A DNA stretch of 64,000 nt from positions 62,001 through 126,000 of the forward strand of contig NZ_JACYIZ010000002.1 of assembly GCF_015352975.1 (NCBI RefSeq), written 5' to 3'. Positions 16,409 to 23,211 of this stretch are shown one piece after another. The position numbers and the translations under genes are program-made. Positions within the stretch are counted from its first letter, which is position 1, and each line of letters begins with the position of its first letter. Source of the stretch: Aestuariimicrobium ganziense. GTDB taxonomy: Bacteria; Actinomycetota; Actinomycetes; Propionibacteriales; Propionibacteriaceae. The notes under the pieces were generated by a model. It was given only the letters and a program-made list of their open reading frames with translations, did no database searches and was not told where the DNA came from.

Positions 16409-17293
16409 GTGCACGCCCGAGAGATCACCTCCCCCGTGTCACTGGTCGACCCCGACGGGCGGCTCAATCGGGGCGCTGTCGGCTGGAGCCGTCGACCACT
16501 GCACGACACCTCCGGACTGAAGCGTGGCTGGCGAGGACGCGGGCGCAACAAGCGCTGGGAGTACTGGCTGGTGATGACGCCAGACCTGCTGGCCTCGCTG
16601 ACCCTGTCAGACATCGACTACGCCGGCGTCCACACCGTCTGGGCCCACCAGATCTCGACCGGGCGCACCGTCGACCGGACCGCTGTCGTGCCCATGGCGC
16701 TCGGCACCACCATCCCCGGCTCACTGGGTGGCGGCCCCAGCAACTACCACTCACGTTCGCTGTCGGGCCGGGTCGACGAACTGCCCGACGGCACCAGGCT
16801 CCGGGCCCGCACCCAGGGTGTGGAGTTCGACGTCACGGCCGGACGCCTCGGTGCGGGCGAGTCGCTGGGCGTCGTGGTGCCCTGGGGCGACACCCGCTTC
16901 CAGCACACCATCAAGGACCCGCTGCGCCCGGCCACCGGCTGGATCGAGTTCGAGGGCACCCGCCACGACCTGGACGGGAGCGTGTCGTGGGCGGTGCTCG
17001 ACCACGGTCGCGGTCGCTGGCCGTACTCGCTGTGGTGGAACTGGGCGGCCGGCGCGGGCCATGCCACCGATGGACGCGCCGTGGGCCTGCAGTTCGGCGG
17101 CCGGTGGACCGACGGAACCGGTGCGCGCGAGAACGCGTTCTGGGACCACGCCTCACGCACCGACCGCAGGCTCGTCTCGTCAGCGGCCCACCAGGTGTTC
17201 GGCCACTGGTCGGGAACGGTGCGCACCACACAGGGCACGATCGAGGTGGCCGACGTCCTCGGGTTCGCCGAGGACGTCCGTAACCGATGGTGA
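16409..17293 (+). CDS. DUF2804 family protein
   Basis: 294 aa matching DUF2804 throughout: HAREITSPVSLVDPDGRLN, GWSRRPLHDTSGLKRGW, KRWEYWLV near the N-terminus, then EFDVTAGRLGAGESLGVVVP and WNWAAGAGHATDGRAVGLQ. No signal peptide. The family is beta-rich and of unknown function. The GTG at 16409 gives the usual N-terminus; in-frame GTGs 15 and 21 bases upstream are possible. It is divergent from the FNT gene. Confidence 0.85.
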   Translation: MHAREITSPVSLVDPDGRLNRGAVGWSRRPLHDTSGLKRGWRGRGRNKRWEYWLVMTPDLLASLTLSDIDYAGVHTVWAHQISTGRTVDRTAVVPMALGTTIPGSLGGGPSNYHSRSLSGRVDELPDGTRLRARTQGVEFDVTAGRLGAGESLGVVVPWGDTRFQHTIKDPLRPATGWIEFEGTRHDLDGSVSWAVLDHGRGRWPYSLWWNWAAGAGHATDGRAVGLQFGGRWTDGTGARENAFWDHASRTDRRLVSSAAHQVFGHWSGTVRTTQGTIEVADVLGFAEDVRNRW

Positions 17294-17382
17294 GGCTCAG
17301 ACAGCGGCGTCGACATCGACCACCAGCACCCCTGGGCGGGAACCGTGGCGTCCATCGTTGAGCGGGATCCGTCAGGACAGCC

Positions 17383-17388
17383 TTGACA
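17383..17388 (+). promoter_or_regulatory. Candidate -35 (TTGACA) for the YbaB/WxG operon
   Basis: A perfect TTGACA lies 36 bases before the ATG at 17425. The -10 is weak: ATGATT at 17404-17409 is 15 bases away. It lies in an 89-base stretch after the DUF2804 stop, the only place a promoter for this operon could be close to its start. Confidence 0.4.
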
Positions 17389-17424
17389 CTGACAGATGGC
17401 ACGATGATTGGCGGGAGGACGAGC

Positions 17425-18231
17425 ATGGAGGAACGAGTGACGCAGTGGAGTGAGCTCGAAGACCTTGGGCTGACCGAGGAGAGCGATGAGTTCGACCCGT
17501 TGGCCCCGATGCAGACCCATGCCGGCGGAGCTGTCGGCGAGCAGGAAGACGACGAGTACGGCACTCCGTTGGTGCGGGTCGACCCGCACAACGGTGAGGT
17601 GAACTACGAGGTCCCTTTCGGTGACCCGCTGGGAGTCGTCCGGGTCTGGATCAACGACTCCAAGGTCATCACCAAGGTTCGGGTCTCCCCCAACTGGCGC
17701 GAGAAGCTGTCCCGGGTGAACGGCGGGAAGGCCGGGGCGGTTCAGCTCGGCCATGCCTTCGGTGTTGCCTTCGCGGGCATCAACAACTACGACCGCATCC
17801 ACCAGGAGAACACCACGGTCGACCTCGACGGGTCCGACGACCTGCCCGAGGCGCGCGAGCCGCTCTCATGGGCTGCCATGGCGCGGTTGAATGAGCGCTC
17901 GATGCAGGTGCACGAGCGCTTCGAGGCGTTGAGAGACGACGAGGGCCACGGCCACTGGGAGGGCGAGGCCGGTGTGGGCCGCGCCGCTGGAGGCAAGGTC
18001 AGCGTGACGGTGGCGCACACTGGCAAGTACGACAACGTCACGTTCGACGAGACATGGCTGCAGGGCAGCCGCGCCCGTGAGGTGTGCGACGCCGTCGTGG
18101 CGGCCGCCGGAGCGGCGATGGCTTCCAAGGGCGAGTCGACCTATGTCCCGGGCGAGCGTGATGAGCTGCGGCAGGAGAGATCAGCCATCCGAGATGAGTT
18201 GAGGGCACTGATGAGGCGAGGATTCTACTGA
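17425..18231 (+). CDS. Protein with two YbaB/EbfC-like segments, first gene of a type VII-like cluster
   Basis: 268 aa from ATG 17425, which has GGGAGG 6 bases upstream. Residues about 190-236 (GGKVSVTVAHTGKYDNVTFD, WLQGSRAREVCDAVVAAAGA) follow the YbaB/EbfC pattern: strand, strand, W, long helix. Residues about 70-118 (GVVRVWINDSKVITKVRVSP, NWREKL, LGHAFGVAFAGIN) repeat the same order, so the protein may be a tandem YbaB fold; this is inference from pattern. The N-terminus is acidic and the C-terminus helical (ERDELRQERSAIRDELRALM). YbaB-like proteins accompany ESX/WXG100 genes in Actinobacteria. Its TGA overlaps the ATG of the next gene (TGATG). Confidence 0.72.
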   Translation: MEERVTQWSELEDLGLTEESDEFDPLAPMQTHAGGAVGEQEDDEYGTPLVRVDPHNGEVNYEVPFGDPLGVVRVWINDSKVITKVRVSPNWREKLSRVNGGKAGAVQLGHAFGVAFAGINNYDRIHQENTTVDLDGSDDLPEAREPLSWAAMARLNERSMQVHERFEALRDDEGHGHWEGEAGVGRAAGGKVSVTVAHTGKYDNVTFDETWLQGSRAREVCDAVVAAAGAAMASKGESTYVPGERDELRQERSAIRDELRALMRRGFY

Positions 18232-19625
18232 TGAGCGATGAGAGGAGAGCCAATCCCATGGTTGACGACGAGCAGGTGAAGCGCGCCCAGGAGAGCGGCG
18301 TCGAGGGCTATCGCTCAGACAGCGATGACGCACTGGTCGACTTGGACATCTATGAGACCCTGATCGACCCCAACGGGGCTGGCGGCAAGGCTGGTAACAA
18401 GGGTGCTGGTGGCGCTCCCATGATGATGCCGCCCGGCATGATGGGCGGAGGTGCCGGCGGCGGGGCTGCTGGCATGAACGCAGCCGGCATGAACGCGGCC
18501 GGCATGGGTGCGGCCGGCATGGGTGCTCGAGGCATCGGCGCCGGAGCCGGGGGCGCGGGCATCGGTGGCGGCGCGGGCATCGGTGGCGGCGCGGGCATCG
18601 GTGGCGGCGCGGGCATCGGTGGCGGCGCGGGCGTCGGCGGCGGTGCCGGGCTCGGTAGTGGCCTGGGAGCCGGCAGCTTCGGCGGCGGCAGCTCTGCGGC
18701 TGGGCTGGGAGGTACCTCGGGGCTCGACACCGATGGTGACGGCATCGCCGACACCTTCGCCGGCGGAGGCATCGACACCGATGGTGACGGAGTGCCCGAT
18801 CTCTTCCCTGGCGACGAGGGCTACAACCCCGGCGGGTACGACCCAAAGACACGCGACTCCGATGGCGACGGCATCCCCGACTCCGAGGACGACACCCCCT
18901 CCGGCGACCTCCCGAAGCGCGACTCCGACGGCGATGGCATCCCCGACTCCGAGGACGACACCCCCGCCGGCGACCCCCCGAAGCGCGACTCCGACGGCGA
19001 CGGCCTCCCCGACTCCGAGGACGACCCCCCCTACGGCGACCGCCCGAAGCGCGACTCCGACGGCGACGGCCTCCCCGACTCCGAGGACGACCCCCCCTAC
19101 GGCGACCGCCCGAAGCGCGACTCCGACGGCGACGGCATCCCCGACTCCGAGGACGACACCCCCTACGGCGACAACAACACGCAACCTGTTCCGCTGACGG
19201 AACCTCCGAAGCCGAGCATCCCCAAGCTGTCGGAGCCGACGGGACCTGGCGGGCCGGGTAGTCCGGGAATGTCGACCCCCTCGATACCGAGCGGCGGTGG
19301 CGGAGGGGGCGGTGCCACCACGGCCCACAACCCGGACGCCATGGAGACCGCTGGCTCGGGGTGGGCCACGCTGGCCAGTGACATGACCGAGGTGCAGACG
19401 ACGGTCACCTCGGAACTAGCTCCTCCGAACGGTGGGCTGGGGTTCGTGACGCCGCCGGCGACGAACTACAGCACGCTGCAGTCGACCAGCGGGACGTGGG
19501 CGGGCAGCGCGTCGACTGTCTTCACCGAGATCGGGACCGGGCTGGCCCGTGACGCCAAGGGCTACCGAGACCTGGCCACAGCGCACATCGAGGCCAGCAA
19601 CAACGTGAATGAAGGAGAGGCCTGA
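18231..19625 (+). CDS. Repeat-rich protein: Gly tandem repeats, five TSP3-like calcium repeats, C-terminal WxG segment
   Basis: 464 aa. Acidic N-terminus (1-45); Gly/Met/Ala-rich tract (50-160) including AGIGGG units encoded by 18-bp DNA repeats; two DTDGDG loops (166-190); five 22-residue units with core DSDGDG[IL]PDSEDD (208-315), resembling thrombospondin type 3/EF-loop calcium sites; a Pro linker; and a C-terminal domain (about 365-464) with STSGTWAGSASTVF, a WxG turn between helices as in WXG100 proteins. No signal peptide, consistent with type VII-like export; that is inference. GAGGA lies 8 bases before ATG 18231; a second ATG at 18258 also has AGGAG upstream. The next gene begins 3 bases after the stop. 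Confidence 0.75.
   Translation: MSDERRANPMVDDEQVKRAQESGVEGYRSDSDDALVDLDIYETLIDPNGAGGKAGNKGAGGAPMMMPPGMMGGGAGGGAAGMNAAGMNAAGMGAAGMGARGIGAGAGGAGIGGGAGIGGGAGIGGGAGIGGGAGVGGGAGLGSGLGAGSFGGGSSAAGLGGTSGLDTDGDGIADTFAGGGIDTDGDGVPDLFPGDEGYNPGGYDPKTRDSDGDGIPDSEDDTPSGDLPKRDSDGDGIPDSEDDTPAGDPPKRDSDGDGLPDSEDDPPYGDRPKRDSDGDGLPDSEDDPPYGDRPKRDSDGDGIPDSEDDTPYGDNNTQPVPLTEPPKPSIPKLSEPTGPGGPGSPGMSTPSIPSGGGGGGGATTAHNPDAMETAGSGWATLASDMTEVQTTVTSELAPPNGGLGFVTPPATNYSTLQSTSGTWAGSASTVFTEIGTGLARDAKGYRDLATAHIEASNNVNEGEA
18552..18659 (+). repeat. 18-bp tandem repeat in the Gly-rich tract
   Basis: Four exact copies of GGCGCGGGCATCGGTGGC (18552-18623) are followed by two diverged copies. Each unit adds six residues (GAGIGG), so slippage would change protein length without breaking the frame. 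Confidence 0.9.
18852..19172 (+). repeat. 66-bp tandem repeats encoding TSP3-like units
   Basis: Four complete 66-bp units start at 18852, 18918, 18984 and 19050, and a shortened fifth starts at 19116. Units 3 and 4 appear identical at DNA level; the others differ at a few positions. The high identity implies recent amplification or homogenisation. Confidence 0.88.
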
Positions 19626-19628
19626 CCA

Positions 19629-20567
19629 ATGGTGATGCTTGCTGACGGAGGCGGCGGGTCGGCGGGGCCCACGATCGTCACGATGTACGAGATCATGAAT
19701 CCGTGGAACTCCATCAAGACCAACGGGCCCTCGATCTGGTCGGCTGAGAAGGCCGAGGCCGAGGACTGCTTCAACAAGGTGAAGGAGCACTACGCCTGTG
19801 ACGACGAGCAGACCTTCACCACCCAGCTGACCCAGATCGGCACCGACCTGGAGAGCCTGATCCCCCAGATCGATGCCATCTTCAAGGGGACGTTCGAGCA
19901 GAACAAGGACGTTGCCAAGAAGTTGCTGGCTCAGAAGGACGCATGGAACGAGGTGCGAACGAAGGTCACCACCGTTCGCGAGAACGTCGAGACCCACCTC
20001 GAGATGGACGACTGGGGCGGCGCTGGCGGCGAGGAGTACAAGAACGTCCTCCCGACCCAGAAGAAGGCGCTGCAGGAACTCAGCGGTCTGGCGACTGCGC
20101 AGAGCATGGCGGTCGACCAAGCCGGCACCATGAATGCCTGGATCTACCAGCGCACCCGTGACTCGGTGCTCGACGTCAAGGAGTACATGCCCGAGGGCTA
20201 CTCCAAGAAGTCTGTGGAGGGCGGCTTCTGGACCCGCCCGACAGTGGGCGGGACTCCGTGGGACCAGTATGAGTATGCCAAGCACACCATGACGTTGGTC
20301 AACAACCTCAAGGCGCTCAAGACCTGGCTTGACAAGGTCGTCGACCCCTACGCGTCGGACTGGGCGAGTGCCGCACAGCGCCTCACGACCGACATCGACA
20401 CCGTCACCAACGCGCCTGTCAACCTGCAGGACTCTGGCCAGTGGCCGGGTATCACCATGCGAGTCGAAGCTGACGCGGCCAACACCAGCGCGCTCGGGTA
20501 CAACTCCGGCTACGTCGGTGGCAACTACGACACCGGTGATGGTGAAGGCATCGACATGAACATCTGA
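19629..20567 (+). CDS. WxG-motif helical protein, putative type VII-like substrate
   Basis: 312 aa, mostly helical, with no signal peptide or membrane helix. DDWGGAGGEEYKN at about residues 127-139 is a WxG turn followed by E and Y, placed after a long helix (QKDAWNEVRTKVTTVRENV), as in the LXG/WXG100 helical hairpin. A second helical region follows (QYEYAKHTMTLVNNLKALKT). GGAGAGG lies about 10 bases upstream, inside the previous gene's end, so it belongs to the same operon. No toxin domain is recognisable at the C-terminus, which ends in a Gly/Asp-rich tail. Function is unknown. Confidence 0.72.
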   Translation: MVMLADGGGGSAGPTIVTMYEIMNPWNSIKTNGPSIWSAEKAEAEDCFNKVKEHYACDDEQTFTTQLTQIGTDLESLIPQIDAIFKGTFEQNKDVAKKLLAQKDAWNEVRTKVTTVRENVETHLEMDDWGGAGGEEYKNVLPTQKKALQELSGLATAQSMAVDQAGTMNAWIYQRTRDSVLDVKEYMPEGYSKKSVEGGFWTRPTVGGTPWDQYEYAKHTMTLVNNLKALKTWLDKVVDPYASDWASAAQRLTTDIDTVTNAPVNLQDSGQWPGITMRVEADAANTSALGYNSGYVGGNYDTGDGEGIDMNI

Positions 20568-20583
20568 CCATCGGTCGATCCAC

Positions 20584-20616
20584 GACAGCGCCGGGGCGGT
20601 CTGCACCGGCGCTGTC
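20584..20616 (+). terminator. Probable hairpin terminator after the WxG operon
   Basis: GACAGCGCCGG pairs perfectly with CCGGCGCTGTC (11 bp) around an 11-base loop, 17 bases after the stop codon. There is no T-run, as is common for actinobacterial hairpin terminators. Confidence 0.55.
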
Positions 20617-20696
20617 GCGTTCCAGGAGCACGCGGCGAGTTTCGCCAGCGCGCCAGCGCCCTGCTCAGGTTCTGGGCGTGTGGTACTGGGCGTGGC

Positions 20697-20702
20697 TAGG
20701 CT
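20697..20702 (+). promoter_or_regulatory. -10 box TAGGCT upstream of the lipoprotein gene
   Basis: TAGGCT lies about 51 bases before the ATG at 20754, leaving a leader of roughly 45 bases that contains AAGGAG. It suggests the lipoprotein has its own promoter after the hairpin at 20584. Confidence 0.4.
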
Positions 20703-20753
20703 GGCGGAGCACGTGAGCCGAACTGCCCGATCGTCCCTGCTCAAGGAGAGTCG

Positions 20754-21656
20754 ATGCACATCACACACACCGCCGGTCGCTGGCTCGCCGGAGTTGCCCT
20801 CGGCACACTGCTGCTCTCCCAGAGCGGTTGCTCGGTCCTGGGCGGGGCCTCGACCCCTGCGGAGGTCTTGGCCACGATCACTGAGAAGTCCGGTGTCGAT
20901 GCCATCCTGTGGGCCGAGATGACGGTGGGCGACGGGAAGGTGACCTACGCCGACGTGGCTGTGCTGAAGGACGGCAAGGCGTCGCGCTACAACCACAAGG
21001 GCGATCACACCATGGACGACGACTCCCTGGGCCTGTCCAAGGCGGTCCCGACTGCACAGTTCCCGGTCACGGAGTACGCGGCTGCGGCCGAGGGGATCAA
21101 CTGTGACAACCAGAACCCATCGGTCTGGGTCGCCGTCACCCCGGGCGGCAAGTTCTACTCATCGGCCGACTGCGGGAACGAGAACGAGGTGAAGCGCCAG
21201 CGGCTCGACGGCCAGGAACTGAAGGGGGTGGCCGACTTCGCTTCGGCAGAAGGTGTCACCGCGCTGCTCGCCGAAGGACGTGCACTGTTCGGCGACCAAG
21301 CTGCTTTCACCCAGATCCGGATCAGCAGTGGCTCGGGAGCGACCAGGACTCCTTCTGTTTCACTCAATGCCAAGGTCAGCGACTCGTGCATCGGATCGGT
21401 GCTGCGGACGGCGGCCATCGCCGATGAACGCGGGCTGTGGCTCCAGAGCGCCGGCTGCAAGGGCGAGAACGGGGCAACGTTCTCACTGGCAGGAGTCACC
21501 CCCGAGAAGCTGGCCGGAGCCATTGACAAGGCAGTCTCCCCGCTGGGGAGCTACTCCAGCATCGTCATCAGCGGTGGTTCAGGTGGGCCAGTGATCACAG
21601 CCGGTGGAGGCGGCCAGGAGGTCACAGTCGACATCGACGGCAAGCCGATCAACTAG
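20754..21656 (+). CDS. Putative lipoprotein next to the WxG operon
   Basis: 300 aa. The signal peptide (GRWLAGVALGTLLLSQSGC) ends with a lipobox-like QSGC at Cys26; the -3 position is Gln rather than Leu, so lipidation is likely but not certain. The mature part alternates strands with several Cys (NCDNQNP, SADCGNE, SDSCIGS, SAGCKGE) that could form two disulfides, and ends in a Gly-rich stretch and TVDIDGKPIN. AAGGAG lies 5 bases before the ATG. I do not recognise the family. It follows the WxG operon after 186 bases containing a hairpin, so it may be a separate transcript. Confidence 0.72.
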   Translation: MHITHTAGRWLAGVALGTLLLSQSGCSVLGGASTPAEVLATITEKSGVDAILWAEMTVGDGKVTYADVAVLKDGKASRYNHKGDHTMDDDSLGLSKAVPTAQFPVTEYAAAAEGINCDNQNPSVWVAVTPGGKFYSSADCGNENEVKRQRLDGQELKGVADFASAEGVTALLAEGRALFGDQAAFTQIRISSGSGATRTPSVSLNAKVSDSCIGSVLRTAAIADERGLWLQSAGCKGENGATFSLAGVTPEKLAGAIDKAVSPLGSYSSIVISGGSGGPVITAGGGGQEVTVDIDGKPIN

Positions 21657-21689
21657 GTCGCCCGCTCCAGGCCAGCTGGCGAGGGCCTC

Positions 21690-22157
21690 TCAGGCGAGGG
21701 CCCTGCGCACCAGTCCCGCGATCGTCCCACCGTCGGCTCGTCCGGCGGCGCGGGCGTTGACGGCCTTGACCACCTGTCCCATCTGCTTCATGGTCGGCTT
21801 CTCGCCGAGGGCCTCGGTGACCAGCGCCACCTCCTCGTCCACGATCGCCTGCAGTTCCTCGGCGGTCAGCGGCTCGGGCAGGTAGCGGGCGAGGTACTCG
21901 GCCTCGGCCAGTTCCTTGCCGGCCAGTTCGGGACGACCACCGGACTCGTAGGCCTCGGCGGCATCCTTGCGCTTGTTGACCTCGCGGGTGACGATCGCGA
22001 TCTCCTCGGCCTCACTGAGCTGGCGGGCGGCCGACCCAGCCACCTCCTCGGTGGCGATCGCCGCGATGGCCATCCGCAGGTTCGACTTCGCGGCCTCGTC
22101 CTTGGCCTTCATCGCGGTGACCAGGTCGGTCTTGAGCCGGTCCTTGAGGGCAGCCAC
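21690..22157 (-). CDS. yqeY: GatB/YqeY domain protein
   Basis: 155-aa cytoplasmic protein of the YqeY family, related to the tail domain of GatB (tRNA-dependent amidotransferase). Characteristic stretches: LKDRLKTDLVTAMKAKD, NLRMAIAAI, YLPEPLTAEELQAIVDE and KQMGQVVKAVNARAAGRADG. The family's role is not firmly established. It lies 1 base downstream of the aldo/keto reductase gene and is probably cotranscribed with it. Confidence 0.93.
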   Translation of the reverse strand: MAALKDRLKTDLVTAMKAKDEAAKSNLRMAIAAIATEEVAGSAARQLSEAEEIAIVTREVNKRKDAAEAYESGGRPELAGKELAEAEYLARYLPEPLTAEELQAIVDEEVALVTEALGEKPTMKQMGQVVKAVNARAAGRADGGTIAGLVRRALA

Positions 22158-22158
22158 G

Positions 22159-23172
22159 TCAGTTCTCCTTGCCGAAGCCCGAGGCCTCGTCGATGGCGGT
22201 GAGCTCGTCCTCGGTGAAGTCGAGCCGGTCGAGGGTGCCTAGGTTGGTCTCGAGCTGCTCGACCGAACTGGCACCGATGATCACCGAGGTGAGCCGGTCG
22301 TCACGCAGCGCCCAGGCCAACGCCATCTGGGCGAGCTTCTGGCCGCGGCCCTGGGCGATCTCGTTGAGTGCACGCACCTGGGCGAGCTTCTCGTCGGTGA
22401 TCTGGTCGGACTTGAGCGACCCACCGCGCGAGGCCCGTGACCCCTCAGGGATGCCGTCGAGGTAGCGGTCGGTGAGCAGGCCCTGCGCGAGGCTCGAGAA
22501 CGAGATCACGCCCATGCCCTCGTCTGCGCAGGTGGTTAGCAGGTCGTCGTCCTCGATCCAACGATTGGTGATGGCATAGCTGGGCTGGTGGATCAGCAGC
22601 GGCGTGCCGAGGTCGCGCGCGATCGCTGCCGCCTCACGGGTCTGGGCGGAGTTGTAGGACGAGATGCCCACGTACAGGGCCTTGCCCGAGCGCACGGCAC
22701 GGTCGAGGGCACCCATGGTCTCCTCGAGCGGGGTGTCAGGGTCGAAGCGGTGGCTGTAGAAGATGTCGACGTAGTCCAGGCCCATCCGTGCCAGCGACTG
22801 GTCGAGTGAGGCGAGCAGGTACTTCCGCGTGCCACCGCCGGAACCGTAGGGACCGGGCCACATGTCGTATCCGGCCTTGGAGCTGATGATCAGCTCGTCG
22901 CGGTAGGGCTTGAAGTCCTGGGCGAACAGGGCGCCGAAGTTCAGCTCGGCCTGACCGTAGGGCGGGCCGTAGTTGTTGGCCAGGTCGAAGTGGGTGATGC
23001 CGCGGTCGAAGGCGCGCCGCAGGATCTCGCGCTGCACCTGCGACGAGCCGACGTCGCCGAAGTTCTGCCACAACCCGAGGCTGATCAGGGGCAGCTTCAG
23101 ACCCCACGAGCCGGTGCGGCGGTAGGTCATCTGGTCGTCATAGCGGTCGGCGGCAGCAACGTAGGCGGTCAT
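22159..23172 (-). CDS. Aldo/keto reductase, YghZ-like (L-glyceraldehyde 3-phosphate reductase type)
   Basis: 337-aa NADPH-dependent reductase. TYRRTGSWGLKLPLISLGLW, then GITHFDLANNYGPPYGQAELNFG (catalytic D and Y), then IISSKAGYDMWPGPYG (K) and YVDIFYSHRFDPDTPLEET (H) closely follow YghZ, which detoxifies aldehydes including L-glyceraldehyde 3-phosphate. Start ATG 23172 (MTAYVAAADRYDDQM); TAGACT lies 7 bases upstream, so the mRNA is probably leaderless. The specific substrate is inferred from family resemblance. Confidence 0.9.
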   Translation of the reverse strand: MTAYVAAADRYDDQMTYRRTGSWGLKLPLISLGLWQNFGDVGSSQVQREILRRAFDRGITHFDLANNYGPPYGQAELNFGALFAQDFKPYRDELIISSKAGYDMWPGPYGSGGGTRKYLLASLDQSLARMGLDYVDIFYSHRFDPDTPLEETMGALDRAVRSGKALYVGISSYNSAQTREAAAIARDLGTPLLIHQPSYAITNRWIEDDDLLTTCADEGMGVISFSSLAQGLLTDRYLDGIPEGSRASRGGSLKSDQITDEKLAQVRALNEIAQGRGQKLAQMALAWALRDDRLTSVIIGASSVEQLETNLGTLDRLDFTEDELTAIDEASGFGKEN

Positions 23173-23179
23173 GGCCTCG

Positions 23180-23185
23180 AGTCTA
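23180..23185 (-). promoter_or_regulatory. -10 box TAGACT of the aldo/keto reductase-yqeY unit
   Basis: TAGACT on the minus strand with seven bases before the ATG at 23172; no Shine-Dalgarno. Confidence 0.5.
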
Positions 23186-23211
23186 GGACGACGCACACGG
23201 TGAGGGGGCGG

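Noticed and set aside
18552..19172. Tandem repeats considered as a CRISPR array
   Set aside because: The units are head-to-tail without unique spacers and stay in frame inside a gene.
18315..19328. Minus-strand ORF with regular GVVLGVGDAVAVGV-type repeats
   Set aside because: The periodicity is the antisense image of the TSP3-like repeats; the plus-strand frame has proper starts, ribosome-binding sites and operon context.
20909..21106. Overlapping ORFs inside the lipoprotein gene
   Set aside because: These are alternative-frame shadows; the lipoprotein frame has a signal peptide and a good Shine-Dalgarno.
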